DNA of 64,000 nt from positions 1,054,001-1,118,000 of the forward strand of contig NC_031672.1 in NCBI RefSeq assembly GCF_001640025.1, written 5' to 3'. The position numbers and the translations under genes are program-made. The stretch comes from Sugiyamaella lignohabitans (Eukaryota; Ascomycota; Dipodascomycetes; Dipodascales; Trichomonascaceae). The notes beneath the pieces are model-generated. The model was not told the origin of the DNA, ran no database searches, and saw nothing but the letters and a program-made list of their open reading frames with translations. Positions 41,711 to 51,800 of the stretch are shown one piece after another. Numbering within the stretch: the first letter of the stretch is position 1; each line of letters begins with the position of its first letter.

Positions 41711-41853
41711 TGCCTCCGGCGGCTGGGGCTCCGCCCCAGACCCTGGCTGCTCCTCTCGCTTCGCTCGAGTCGTTTCGTCGGGCGTCGCCTGCCAGATCTC
41801 CTGCGAAGCAGGAGCAACCAGGGTCTGGGGCGGAGCCCCAGCCGCCGGAGGCA
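41711..41853. repeat. Double-hairpin F/R pair between LYS4 and the Gag-like gene
   Basis: F 41711-41772 and R 41798-41853 (33 nt past the Gag-like stop, sense to it). Hairpin 2 of R is the perfect CTCCTGC-GAA-GCAGGAG; F has the common imperfect form. Confidence 0.93.
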
Positions 41854-41886
41854 ATCCCCCCTCCCCAAAATTGGCTACAGGGTCTG

Positions 41887-43998
41887 TTAAACTACATGGG
41901 TGCTTCGGATGAGGTCTTCTTCGACTTTGATGAGGTTGATGAACGATTGGCTTCGCATGATCCCTCCTTCGCCTGGGTTGCCGGGTTTGAATTGCTGGTT
42001 CGTTTTGGGATGTGTGACGACTTCGTTGGGCCGGCTCGGGTTTTGAATGCTTAGGTTGTACACGGCAGAGTAATCTTTGTATGAAGGACAGTCTTTGATT
42101 TGGTGGGAGTAGTCGTCGCAGAATTTACAGCGAAGTTGGATTCGTCGCGATACTGGCGCATGTGGCTCATTGCTGGTTCCGTACATTTTGGATCGGAAGT
42201 TCTTGGGTGATCCTTCTTTCCACCAGAGGAGCTCGAACTTTTGTACCACTTGGCTCATTCGATCGGGCGACACGTAACAGCCAGTAAGCACTGTGTGCAT
42301 GGTTTCATTAAAATCCCGGATGTCTTTTACTGGTACCGCGATATCGTCAAGAATAATTAGATCGTGGCTCCGACTGGCCAGCGCGAGAACAACTGTTCTG
42401 TGAACTGTGGTTAGAAAGTACTCTCGTAAAATGCTTGGTAGAGTTCCTAGTCTTAACAAGTATTGCTCATGGGGATTCATGTATCGCTGGTGGATGAGAG
42501 TGGTGGTTAGTTGCAGCCAGCTGTGTTTTATTAGTCGCATCTGGTCTCTACCATCTGCTCGGAAGAACTCCTGATCTAATAGAGCGTATACACCTCGTTT
42601 ATATTCGAGGATTTGTTCGTACGACATTTTGGTGCCAATGGGGAATACGCTGTAGAATGGATTCGGTTTCTTATCGTCATTTATCCTTATTCTGTTGGTC
42701 GCATTATTGCACATGACATAGCCGTCTCTGACATCGTGGCCATTCTCTGTATTATAATGCAAACAGTCTACCGATACAACGCCTTCTTTGTGGAATTCAG
42801 GGAAATTCTTGTCTACCAGGTCTTTCATATCGGGCTCGGGATCTACTGACATGTAACAATTGGTAAGAAACGCGAAGGACGACCACAGCTCGTATTGATA
42901 AGGCTTTTTTCGGTTCTGGAATTTCCGCAGCGTTTGTGCCAAGTCTAGCGGCGATATAAACAGTTTTTTGACGCTGTCTTGTAAAAAGTCTCGGAAATCG
43001 GGTTCTGTATGTTTGGAGTACAGCACGCTGAGAATGTTGGTAAATGTAGGCATCTTTTGTATCAGAGCAGGGTTCCTGCAAAAATCGATTTGTTTGTAAG
43101 GAATATCTCCAAACTCCAGTACAAGCAGAAATAATATGTATTCACCAAACCGTTGAGGCAGACATTGGACCAGTGTTAAAAAGCCATATTCGATAGAGAT
43201 TTGTTTCAATTCAATGGCCTTGAATGTAGCTTCGGCCCAAATATCATAGAATGTAGAAACGTCGAAAGCCTGGTTTTTCGAATTGCGTCTCCAACTCGAA
43301 GCTAGAAGTTCGTACTGTTCATGTGGTACTTGGTTGAATGTGGCATTTATGAGTGAAAGCGTGCAATGATATGCCCATTTGAATGTTTGAGTGGCACTGT
43401 CGTGAAATGTCGTCGCTTGATAGGAAGTTATCGTTTCCCTATTATTGATACATGAGCATATAGAGCCCTCATGGTCGAACTTCTCGTTTTCCCAACAAGT
43501 TACATATAACCCTTCGAGAATAGCCATTCTAGTATAGTCGGCGAGAGAGCCTAAATACAAGAGAATCGCATCATTCCATGTCACTTCTCCTCTATTATAC
43601 AGTCTTCTGGCAAACAGGAAAAATGTATCCGTAAATGAACATAGTCTCATGATAGAATCAACGCCAAGTGGCCGCGAGCTCTCATTGTCTTTATACAGTC
43701 TAGCCATGCCATATAAAGTCCCTATCGTTATGAAGTACTGGTAGTCAATGTCACGTAATACATTTTCTGGATCGTCTTCTTCCACGAACAACTTCTTTAG
43801 TTTTCTAACACTTCCCGGCCAATCGCCATTTTTAAACTCAGTCTCCAGCGCTAGCAGCACCCGAATTGACGGAGAACATCGCTCGAGAAACAGTTGACAC
43901 TTTTCCCTGTCATTTTTAGCACTTTTGCCTTCATTTTGTGCGAACAGTTCGAGGAATAGATCCAGACTTTGTCCGCTGAATACCAGCTTCTCTGCCAT
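41887..43998 (-). CDS. Stand-alone Gag-like protein with CCHC zinc knuckle
   Basis: A 703-residue intact reading frame of unknown function. The first ~100 residues (LVFSGQSLDLFLELFAQNE ... KCQLFLERCSPSIRVLLALE ... GDWPGSVRKLKKLFVEEDD) follow the layout of LTR-retrotransposon Gag capsid N-terminal regions. Near the C-terminus CKFCDDYSHQIKDC is a perfect C-X2-C-X4-H-X4-C nucleocapsid-type zinc knuckle. Between them lie about 500 residues without recognised motifs. No protease, reverse transcriptase, integrase or LTR is nearby. It may be a domesticated Gag or a very degenerate family. Codon use looks like its neighbours. Confidence 0.7.
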   Translation of the reverse strand: MAEKLVFSGQSLDLFLELFAQNEGKSAKNDREKCQLFLERCSPSIRVLLALETEFKNGDWPGSVRKLKKLFVEEDDPENVLRDIDYQYFITIGTLYGMARLYKDNESSRPLGVDSIMRLCSFTDTFFLFARRLYNRGEVTWNDAILLYLGSLADYTRMAILEGLYVTCWENEKFDHEGSICSCINNRETITSYQATTFHDSATQTFKWAYHCTLSLINATFNQVPHEQYELLASSWRRNSKNQAFDVSTFYDIWAEATFKAIELKQISIEYGFLTLVQCLPQRFGEYILFLLVLEFGDIPYKQIDFCRNPALIQKMPTFTNILSVLYSKHTEPDFRDFLQDSVKKLFISPLDLAQTLRKFQNRKKPYQYELWSSFAFLTNCYMSVDPEPDMKDLVDKNFPEFHKEGVVSVDCLHYNTENGHDVRDGYVMCNNATNRIRINDDKKPNPFYSVFPIGTKMSYEQILEYKRGVYALLDQEFFRADGRDQMRLIKHSWLQLTTTLIHQRYMNPHEQYLLRLGTLPSILREYFLTTVHRTVVLALASRSHDLIILDDIAVPVKDIRDFNETMHTVLTGCYVSPDRMSQVVQKFELLWWKEGSPKNFRSKMYGTSNEPHAPVSRRIQLRCKFCDDYSHQIKDCPSYKDYSAVYNLSIQNPSRPNEVVTHPKTNQQFKPGNPGEGGIMRSQSFINLIKVEEDLIRSTHVV

Positions 43999-44351
43999 GA
44001 TGGACTTTTTTTCGTAAAACTATAGCTACCAACCACTCCTTATCCTTAATTAATCCTTAAAGTACGGCGCTGTAAACGTCGAAATGACTTTCTAGAGCAT
44101 GTCCAATTATAACTTGACCAGAAACTATGCACAATTAAGAGAAACACAAGAACAGAAAAATCAACAACTGAACTCCGAAAACGAATGTTATAAATAAAAA
44201 ATACCGTGCTAACTGGTCGACATCTCTGCAACATGAACTCAGTGATCCACTTCTTCATGTACAGATCACGCCGCATACTATCAACATCTGAACCACCTCG
44301 ACGAAGTGACTGGTGCGAGAAATGTCATGAAAAATCACACAATCTCGACAT
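43999..44351. promoter_or_regulatory. Divergent promoter of the Gag-like and DEAH-like genes
   Basis: 353 bp. ATGs at 44233 and 44328 are in frames that do not join correctly to the DEAH-like exon, so this is treated as leader or promoter. Confidence 0.4.
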
Positions 44352-46556
44352 ATGGTGAGTCGGGGTGTGCCTCCGGCGGCTGGGGCGCTGCCCCAGACCC
44401 CGTTGCTCCTGCTTCGCAGGAGGATTTGCTTGGATTGTGGGGAAGGAGGGGGGTCGATACTAACGGAGGTAGAACAGGTGATTCGCAAGAGCTCGGCGGT
44501 GTCACCGAGCCATGTGTCTATCGTGGTTGCGTCGTCATTGTCTGGCGTTTACACAGAAGTTCCCCAGTATCTCTACCAAGAGCTCACAGATGGCAAAATC
44601 CTGGCAGTTGTAGTCGAGGACCCCGAACGCAGCGCCAACCGACTCGTATCCGCCATTGCGACCGAATCGCACTCGGTCACCCCAGACGCTCGACTCGAGC
44701 GAAGCGAGAGGAGCCGGGGGGTCTGGGGCGCAGCCCCAGCCGCCGGAGGCAGGCAGCCCACCCAGCTGGAGGCTGGATCAGTAGGGTATACCAGTTTGTT
44801 CAGCGACTTTGTTGGAGCTCAAACGAGGGTGAAGTATGTCACGGCAGAGATGTTGTTGAGAGAGGCTCTCGTGGACCCGCTGCTGAGGTCATATGGGATT
44901 GTGTATGTTGAGGATTTCCATGAACGGGCAGCGTGGACTGATATTCTGCTGGGAGTGACCAAGAAGGTTCTCAAGGTGAGACCAGATGATTTGAGAGTTG
45001 TGGTTCACTCGGTAACAGACGATGTTGTCGAATTGTTACGGCGATTTTTCTCGCCAGGTGAAGACGAGAAGACGAGACCATTTGTGGTTCAGGTGAAAGA
45101 AGGAGAGGAAAAGTCGTCTTTAGTGAATCATGTCGATGTGCTGTACTCGACTCAGTCGTATGGAGATTATGTCAAGGCAGCTGTAGATACAGTCACGAGT
45201 CTCTACAGTGGTGAGTCGAGAAGACTAGTCGAAACAGCTACGGTGGTAGTGTTTTTGGCGTCGAAAGGTGATGTCAGTCGAGCTTCACAGCTGCTGAAGT
45301 ACCATTCGGGTCTGCCTCAGGGAATCGGTATAGCCACAGAAGTCGAGACGCTGGATATGAAAGATTTGTCGCAAGGTGGTCTTATTGTGTTGACGTGTGA
45401 AAATGGTGCTGAAACCAACTTCAAAATGCTTTCTTGTGGAACAGTTCAGTTTGTTGTCGACTGTGGTTACCGCGGCTATAAGTGGTTTCAAGGAGCTAGC
45501 GACGGTAGAGGGAATGCCGATATTAATGATACAGTGAATTTTCCGGTGGCCAAATCGCAAGCCGAGTTACGGAAATTACTGGCATCTCACGCTGACGGAC
45601 CTGGCAAATGTTTTCGTCTTTATACAGAAGCTGCTGCTTTTAATGTTCTTACTGATGGATATATCCCACAGATCCAAGGAAGTTCCCAACTGCCGGAAAT
45701 CATCTTACGCCTTAAAGCATTAGGTATCGACAACATAGCCAGATCGTTTCCTTTTCTCACTGCCCCATCGGTAGACGTCATTTCACGGACACTGAGTTTA
45801 CTCTGGTGGCATAAGATTATTGACGACTATGGCAAACTAACCGCTATGGGCGAGAAACTAGCACTACTACCTCTGGATATTCGTCTTGGTCGAGCTGTCT
45901 ACCTTGCTGCTCAAACTGGCTGTTTATCTGAAATGATTACTATTGCAGCTATGGTAGCTGTTGGCGGGCTGTCAGCAGTGTTGATGAAATCAGAGCAGGC
46001 CATGGCTGATCATAAACAGTTCTACACAGTCGAGGGTGACTATCTCACTTTACTCAACATTTACGCACTGTACATCTCTACAAGAAAACGAGACGGTGTC
46101 TCGTTCATTAACAAATGGGCCAAGAATCACGGAATCCATGGCGACGTTCTAGAAGGAGCTCGAAATATTCGGTCTCAACTACAAACGGCAGTCAATCGAA
46201 CTGGACTCAGACAACTGGATACCACTGGCAAATCAACATCTTCAGCACCTTCGAACCCTTCAGAACTCGCTAACACCATCTCGAACTGCATCACTCAAGC
46301 ATTCTTCCTCCAAGTTGCCAAACGCATCTCCCACAACACCTACGAGCTCGTCGGTCCCCACTCCAACTCCTCCTCTACGGCCCTACCCGATACATTCTGT
46401 GTCTACAGTGACCTCACTAAACCACTCACCTCTCCCTGGGTAGTATACGAAAAACTCACCCAAGGCACCGACGGCAATATCTACCTTACTGGCGTCAACA
46501 TGGCCGACCGAGCCACTCTCGAGCTCACCAACTACTACAAATCCATCCGTCGGTGA
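44352..46556 (+). CDS. Degenerate DEAH-box helicase-like protein
   Basis: Resembles the DEAH/RHA RNA helicase family (RecA domains, HA2, OB fold) but with broken catalytic motifs. The motif I position reads SSLSGVYTEVPQYLY instead of GSGKT. Motif II reads VEDFHERA instead of DEAHER. The motif VI region reads SHADGPGKCFRLY instead of QRAGRAGR. Structural parts are well kept (RVKYVTAEMLLREALVDP, GYRGYKWFQ, HA2 region LGIDNIARSFPFLTAP). The likely model is exon 1 = ATG (44352-44354), intron GTGAGT to 44477 (TACTAAC at 44458-44464), exon 2 = 44478-46556, about 693 residues. An R element lies inside exon 2 in an open frame. Confidence 0.7.
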   Translation: MVSRGVPPAAGALPQTPLLLLRRRICLDCGEGGGSILTEVEQVIRKSSAVSPSHVSIVVASSLSGVYTEVPQYLYQELTDGKILAVVVEDPERSANRLVSAIATESHSVTPDARLERSERSRGVWGAAPAAGGRQPTQLEAGSVGYTSLFSDFVGAQTRVKYVTAEMLLREALVDPLLRSYGIVYVEDFHERAAWTDILLGVTKKVLKVRPDDLRVVVHSVTDDVVELLRRFFSPGEDEKTRPFVVQVKEGEEKSSLVNHVDVLYSTQSYGDYVKAAVDTVTSLYSGESRRLVETATVVVFLASKGDVSRASQLLKYHSGLPQGIGIATEVETLDMKDLSQGGLIVLTCENGAETNFKMLSCGTVQFVVDCGYRGYKWFQGASDGRGNADINDTVNFPVAKSQAELRKLLASHADGPGKCFRLYTEAAAFNVLTDGYIPQIQGSSQLPEIILRLKALGIDNIARSFPFLTAPSVDVISRTLSLLWWHKIIDDYGKLTAMGEKLALLPLDIRLGRAVYLAAQTGCLSEMITIAAMVAVGGLSAVLMKSEQAMADHKQFYTVEGDYLTLLNIYALYISTRKRDGVSFINKWAKNHGIHGDVLEGARNIRSQLQTAVNRTGLRQLDTTGKSTSSAPSNPSELANTISNCITQAFFLQVAKRISHNTYELVGPHSNSSSTALPDTFCVYSDLTKPLTSPWVVYEKLTQGTDGNIYLTGVNMADRATLELTNYYKSIRR
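44368..44422 (+). repeat. Double-hairpin F copy in the first intron of the DEAH-like gene
   Basis: F copy with perfect CTCCTGC-TTC-GCAGGAG, starting 14 nt after the GTGAGT donor. Confidence 0.9.
44691..44751 (-). repeat. Double-hairpin R copy inside the DEAH-like coding frame
   Basis: The only copy found within a protein-coding frame. It adds about 29 codons ([20 protein letters not shown] and flanks) between helicase segments that align without a gap when it is removed. No consensus donor flanks it. Confidence 0.9.
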
Positions 46557-46576
46557 CATTTTCCTGAGGTGGGTTG

Positions 46577-46637
46577 TGCCTCCGGCGGCTGGGGCTCCGC
46601 CCCAGACCCCCCTGCTCCTCTCGCTTCGCTCGAGTCG
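46577..46637 (+). repeat. Double-hairpin F copy 3' of the DEAH-like gene
   Basis: Sense F copy 20 nt after the stop. Linker ACCCCCCTG. Confidence 0.92.
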
Positions 46638-47195
46638 GGCGAGGGGGTCCCGGCAGCGGGGGTTGGACCCTGTGTGGACCCTGCATTTCAGGGGTAAACC
46701 CGTACCCATGACCCTCATTTGTGTCAATTGACCCAGTCACTTGGTCCCTTTAAATGGTTATGAGAAGCTACAGTTGATAGATTAAGTGATTATGGCAGCT
46801 GAACTCGCGCATGTTTCAGGTGTCAGAGTCCACAATACGGTCATCTGAGCTCCTCTTCGTCCAATTCCTGAGGTAAACACTCACAAACCAGCTCTCTGGT
46901 AGCTCGGGAACCGTTTCCACTCAGAATCCCGGTCACTTTACCACAGACTCCGTTTTTCTAACAGAGGGTATTGCAATAGATCCAGCCGTAATTGCTGACC
47001 GGGAGCACGTTCAAAGACAAATATCATTCTGAGGTGATTTTATATGTCGAAGATTCCTATCAAGTGTCAATATTGAGTATAAGATACACATTACAGCTAA
47101 GATAACTTATCAAAGATAGAGAACTCTCACCTCACCAACCCCGTAACTCCCCGAACCCCATCCAAAAGCCACTCTCCAGATCCCCCCTCCCCGCC
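46638..47195. other. Intergenic, no gene recognised
   Basis: 558 bp between an F and an R copy, both in the same orientation as paired copies elsewhere. No coding potential recognised. Confidence 0.5.
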
Positions 47196-47257
47196 CGACT
47201 CGAGCGAAGCGAGAGGAGCAACCAGGGTCTGGGGCGGAGCCCCAGCCGCCGGAGGCA
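47196..47257 (-). repeat. Double-hairpin R copy upstream of SUI1
   Basis: Complete R copy about 720 bp before the SUI1 ATG. Possible distant partner of the F copy at 46577. Confidence 0.92.
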
Positions 47258-47973
47258 GACCCACCCCCAGACAGGTTGAACCCCGTTAACGGAGATGTCA
47301 GGGGGAATTAATCCGAGATGAGCTGATCCGGAGATTAGCCGCAGGCTTCTCGGCGGTTCTCCCGGCGGGGTTGCTGTCTGATAAGGGGCGGCGGCGGCAG
47401 GGCAACAGTCGGCGAGCGAGGGGCAAACCGCAACCGAAAGCAGGCTTAGGGCCGGCAAGCAAGCAGGCAGGCTGAGTCAGGCCGGCTGATGGTGCGTCAT
47501 TTTTCGGTGCCTGCTTCTTTGGGACTAATTCCCGGATACAGTAGTGAACCCTGGCGCCTGGCAGGACAAACCAAGACAGTTTATGTAATAGCCGTACGAG
47601 GAGAGAAAGGTGTCACGCTGGTGGGGCCTAACCCACAATCACTTAAAAGTAAAGCAGAATCCAGAGTTTCTGTTTGGTTCTTTTTTTCTTCTTGCTTCTG
47701 TGTGTTAGGAACAACAAACTTACTACTACAACAACCCTTAAACTACAAGTCAACGCGAACTTCAAAGTTTTACGGATTTTTATTTATATCGAATCATTCA
47801 TATAAATAAAGTCGGATCTTTGAATTTAGTCAGCACAAGTTTTATTTTCTCGTCTTTTCTTTATCAAATCAGAGTCTACCAAACTCTTAAATCAACCAAG
47901 TTTTTTAAACCCCTCTCGACCTCCCAGTCTTTATCGGAAACAACAAGTTCCGTGGCGCTACTGCAAATAGTTT
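47258..47973 (+). promoter_or_regulatory. SUI1 upstream region
   Basis: 716 bp including a GC-rich stretch at about 47320-47480 and a TATA-like TATAAATA at 47801-47808, 166 bp before the ATG. T- and A-rich leader before the start. No gene recognised. Confidence 0.45.
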
Positions 47974-48306
47974 ATGTCTACATCCATTGAAAACCTCAAG
48001 TCTTTTGATCCTTTCGCCGATACTGGTGACGACGATACACAGTCGACTAACTATATTCATATTCGTTGTCAACAGCGTAATGGTCGTAAGACTATAACCA
48101 CCGTCCAGGGAGTTCCTGCTGAGTATGATCTGAAGCGTATCCTCAAGACCCTCAAGAAAGATTTTGGCTGTAACGGTCACATCAACAAGGACGAAGAATT
48201 AGGTGACATTCTTCAACTTCAAGGCGACCAACGTGGCAAGGTTATGGAATTCTTGACCTCTGCTCTTCAAATCGACAAGAAGACCATCCAAGTCCACGGT
48301 TTCTAA
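47974..48306 (+). CDS. SUI1: Translation initiation factor eIF1
   Basis: A 110-residue eIF1 that scans for the start codon on the 40S subunit. The SUI1 domain is complete: NYIHIRCQQRNGRKTITTVQGVPAEYDLKRILKTLKKDFGCNG, then GDILQLQGDQRGKVMEFL, ending KTIQVHGF. Length and termini match the family. ATG at 47974. No intron is seen in the coding region. Convergent with the NVJ2-like gene. Confidence 0.97.
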   Translation: MSTSIENLKSFDPFADTGDDDTQSTNYIHIRCQQRNGRKTITTVQGVPAEYDLKRILKTLKKDFGCNGHINKDEELGDILQLQGDQRGKVMEFLTSALQIDKKTIQVHGF

Positions 48307-48535
48307 GCAAACTGTGCTTGTTATCACACGGTGTTGTGTTTTTTTTCCACGCCCCTCACTGTGCTAGCTGTGATTGGGTGATCTGGCCAAATCTACCGCT
48401 CTTTCGTTCATTTTAAACCTACTTTATTTCTCTTCTATTTATTTGTTGCAAATTGCGAGCATCTCTAATGTCTAGCATGTCTCCGCTATTACTTTATAGG
48501 AATAGGATTATATGGAAACGGCCTTTTGCCTTGTT

Positions 48536-48810
48536 GCCTCCGGCGGCTGGGGCTCTGCCCCAGACCCCGTAGCTCGCTTCGCTCGTTCGTCGACGGGTTC
48601 CCATCCTGCCTCTGGCGGCTGGGGCTCTGCCCCAGACCCCGTGGCTCGCTTCGCTCGTTGCGTTGGGTTTGGCTGCTGATTCTGTTTTGTCAGTTGACTG
48701 AATGGGAACTTGACCGACTGCTGATTCTACTGCCAGTTGGCTGGGAACCCGTCGACGAACGAGCGAAGCGAGCTACGGGGTCTGGGGCAGAGCCCCAGCC
48801 GCCGGAGGCA
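48536..48810. repeat. F-F-R cluster between SUI1 and the NVJ2-like gene
   Basis: F 48536-48587, a second F 48607-48658 and R 48756-48810, all with the short CTCGCTTCGCTCG hairpin 2. The first F and the R share an extended inverted flank (TCGACGGGTTCCCA against TGGGAACCCGTCGA), so the second F looks like a nested later insertion or duplication. R is 42 nt past the NVJ2-like stop. Confidence 0.9.
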
Positions 48811-48852
48811 GTACAGCGGTAGAGAGAGAAAAAAATAAATAAAGTATGCGAT

Positions 48853-51800
48853 TTATGTCGGGAGGGACTCGGATTTGAGGACGGTGAGAGTCACTTCGTC
48901 GGACGAGGATGACGAGGCGGTGGACGAGGTCGATTGGGCCGAGTCGGTTCGTGGTGGCAGAGGTGGTGGTGGTGGTGCGGACGAGGAGACAGCTGTGGTT
49001 AATGTAAGGTCTCGTGGAGGAAGTGGAGGCATGGCTGTTGTGGTGGTGTTGGTAGTAGCTGTAGTAGGAAGGGTGCGAGGTGGGAGTGGAGGAATGGCAG
49101 ACGAGGGGAGAGGAGGAACAGAGTTGTTGCTGGTGGCAGTAGTGGAACTGGTACCTGAACCAACTGCTTTTCGTTTGACAGTATTGCTTCGTCGAGCTGG
49201 ACTGGACGGCCGACTGTCACTGATGGTGTCGAATGACGATGATCCATTGCTGTTGATGAGTCCAGCTGATGTTGTGGTAGCAGTATTGGTACCGGTAGTG
49301 TTATCAGTAGTTGAGGTGGATGTGGAAGTTGAAATATTTCCGGCTGTTGACGTAGAAGTGGAAGTAGAAGTGCTGGTAGCTGATGAAGTACTGGTTGCGG
49401 TAGTGGTACCAGTGGTCATGATAGCAGTGGGCTGAAGAATGGGCATTGAATAGTCCTGGAGTCTTGGAGATGAAGAACCCATGTGAGGAGATGAGGTGGT
49501 AGACGAGTTCGAGGTGATAGCTGACACAGTTGTAGTGGTAGTGGTAGGAGGACTGGGATGGAAAGTAATGGCATCTCCAGGACCAGGTAACGATGAGGCT
49601 GCTCCATTGGTTCCTGAATTGACATTTGGTCTGTTTTCGTTTAGTTTTACCGCTACTGAAGACATTCTGCGTGATGACATGGATTCACTGTAGCCGGTAC
49701 CTGTGGACATATCAGATGAACTTGAAGTTACTGACACAGCAGACCCAGTTCGTTGCAATGATGATGCTGACGACACAACAACTCGTGGTGACGACGGATA
49801 GCTAAATGGCGTGGTAGGGGATCTGGGTCCGAATGTTGGTGATTGTACCGGTCTATTAATGTCGCTGCTGCTGCTGTTGTTGTTGTTGCTGTAGTTGCTA
49901 TTTCTGCTCGTGTTTATATCTTTCAAGGTAGAGATGCTGTCACTGAGAGACTTTCTTGGCTTGTCGCTAGAATGTGAACCGCTATGGTCTTCATTGTCGA
50001 ATGAATCGTCATGATCATAGTCATTGCCAAAGCTAATTGATTCTTTAGACTCAGATCTAGAGCGACTTCGAGACCGACTGCGAGAACGGCTTCGACTACG
50101 AGAAATTCGCAGACTAAGTCGTCGTCCAAAACTATCTCTTCTACTTCTTTCACTTTGTTGTCCTTCTTCTTGACCCATTTCGTCAGTTCCTGCTTCCGTT
50201 TCTTTCTCATCTGTCGTGGCCTTTCCATTTTCTGATGCTGAATCTTTACTACTGGAACCACCTACTGGCTTTCTCTTTGGAGTCTTTTTAGCCAGTTCTT
50301 GATAGTCAGCTCGCATTTGAGCTTGTGGAACGGGATATGTTGCTGGCAGTCTCATTTCAGGAGCTGGTCCATACGGGTTAGATGAATTATTATTTTCAAT
50401 TGAAGAAAGAAACTCTCTAGGAAACTCGTGTGGTGCTGGAGCTTGTTTAATCACCTGTGGCTTGGGTGAGTTTTTACCAAGACTATTATCACTGCCATTG
50501 GATCCAATAACATCGCCATTGCTACCAATACCAGTCCCATTGCTTGTAGAACCAGTACTGGTTGTTCCTTGCTTGTCTTTCGAATACCACGAGTTCCAAG
50601 TTTTGGTAAGAAACTTCTTAGTCGCCAAACCAGCTCCTCCTAATGTATCCTTTTGAGAGCTACCTGCCGTATTAGTAGAAGCAGCAGAAGACAACATAGC
50701 CTGAGGTTGAATCTTTCCATCTGGCGAGTATCCAAACCCCTTTAATTCTCCAATGTGTTCAGCCGGGTTATATTCGCTATCGGTCGAACTGATAGAAGGA
50801 TTCAGAGAATTAGCCCGGCCTCTTAAAACACCTGTATCCAGATCCAGCTCACTAACTACATCGCTGTCATCTATCGACGAAGCAGTAGTACCGGCAACTG
50901 CGGTATGAGAACGAGCTGTTCTATGACGTAGATTCTCTTCTCCTTCAATAAGTTCAGTAGCTGAAGAGACTGACAATACCGGTACAGTCTTAGATCTACC
51001 CAACCCGCTTACTCTCTCTCTACTATCGAGATCATCTTCAACTTCCTGACCCGCTGACTCGTCTGTTTGCTGCTTATCATTTGCAGAAATATCCTTCAGC
51101 TTCGAATAGTCCCAGATACCACCTCTATAAAAGTCGTCTTCAGACGGGAAAAACGTCATATCATCCATGGCCGGTAAAACCAACGATTCTTTGATCAAGT
51201 CTCTGATTTTACTTTCAATAATACTAGCGACATAGTTATAGGCGAAATTTTTATTCCTGAAACGAAGTTGAGGCTCGGTTTCAAATTCAAGCTGAGGCAC
51301 CGACTCAAATCCATACCAAATACGATTGGAAGGAGGCGGTTTAATAAGTAGTTTAATGGAGCCTTCTAGTTTTGTGACTTTAAGGCCAAGAACCAATGAA
51401 AAGCTCTGTTTGATCTTCATGACATTTAAATTGGCTTTGGTGCCAATAATAATTGAGAACCCACCGTTATATTTTACGTTAGCAGTCATACTGACTTCTC
51501 CTTCCTGATTAAACGTTCCCAATTTCGGATTGGAAATAAATGGCACAGAGTTGCCGCAATCGATCTTTTGTACATCGATCTCGCTGAGAAACCCGGGTTT
51601 CTTTACCCTGGCCAGTTTATTAATAATTTTATTGCGGAAATACGTTTCCAATCTGGCGGTATCTTTAATCGCCAAAAACAGTCTTCCCGTCAGCGCATTA
51701 AACCACTGAGCACTGGAATCACCGGGGATATCTGAATTGAAAAACACCTTGGAAAATCCGTCATTATTCAACTTAAACGGAACTGCCATGACCGATGGGT

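Noticed and set aside
44233..44351. Upstream coding exon for the DEAH-like gene from ATG 44233 or 44328
   Set aside because: Neither frame joins in phase with the downstream exon at any acceptor near TACTAAC.
47489..47809. 106-codon frame upstream of SUI1
   Set aside because: Low-complexity end, overlaps the probable SUI1 promoter, no family recognised.
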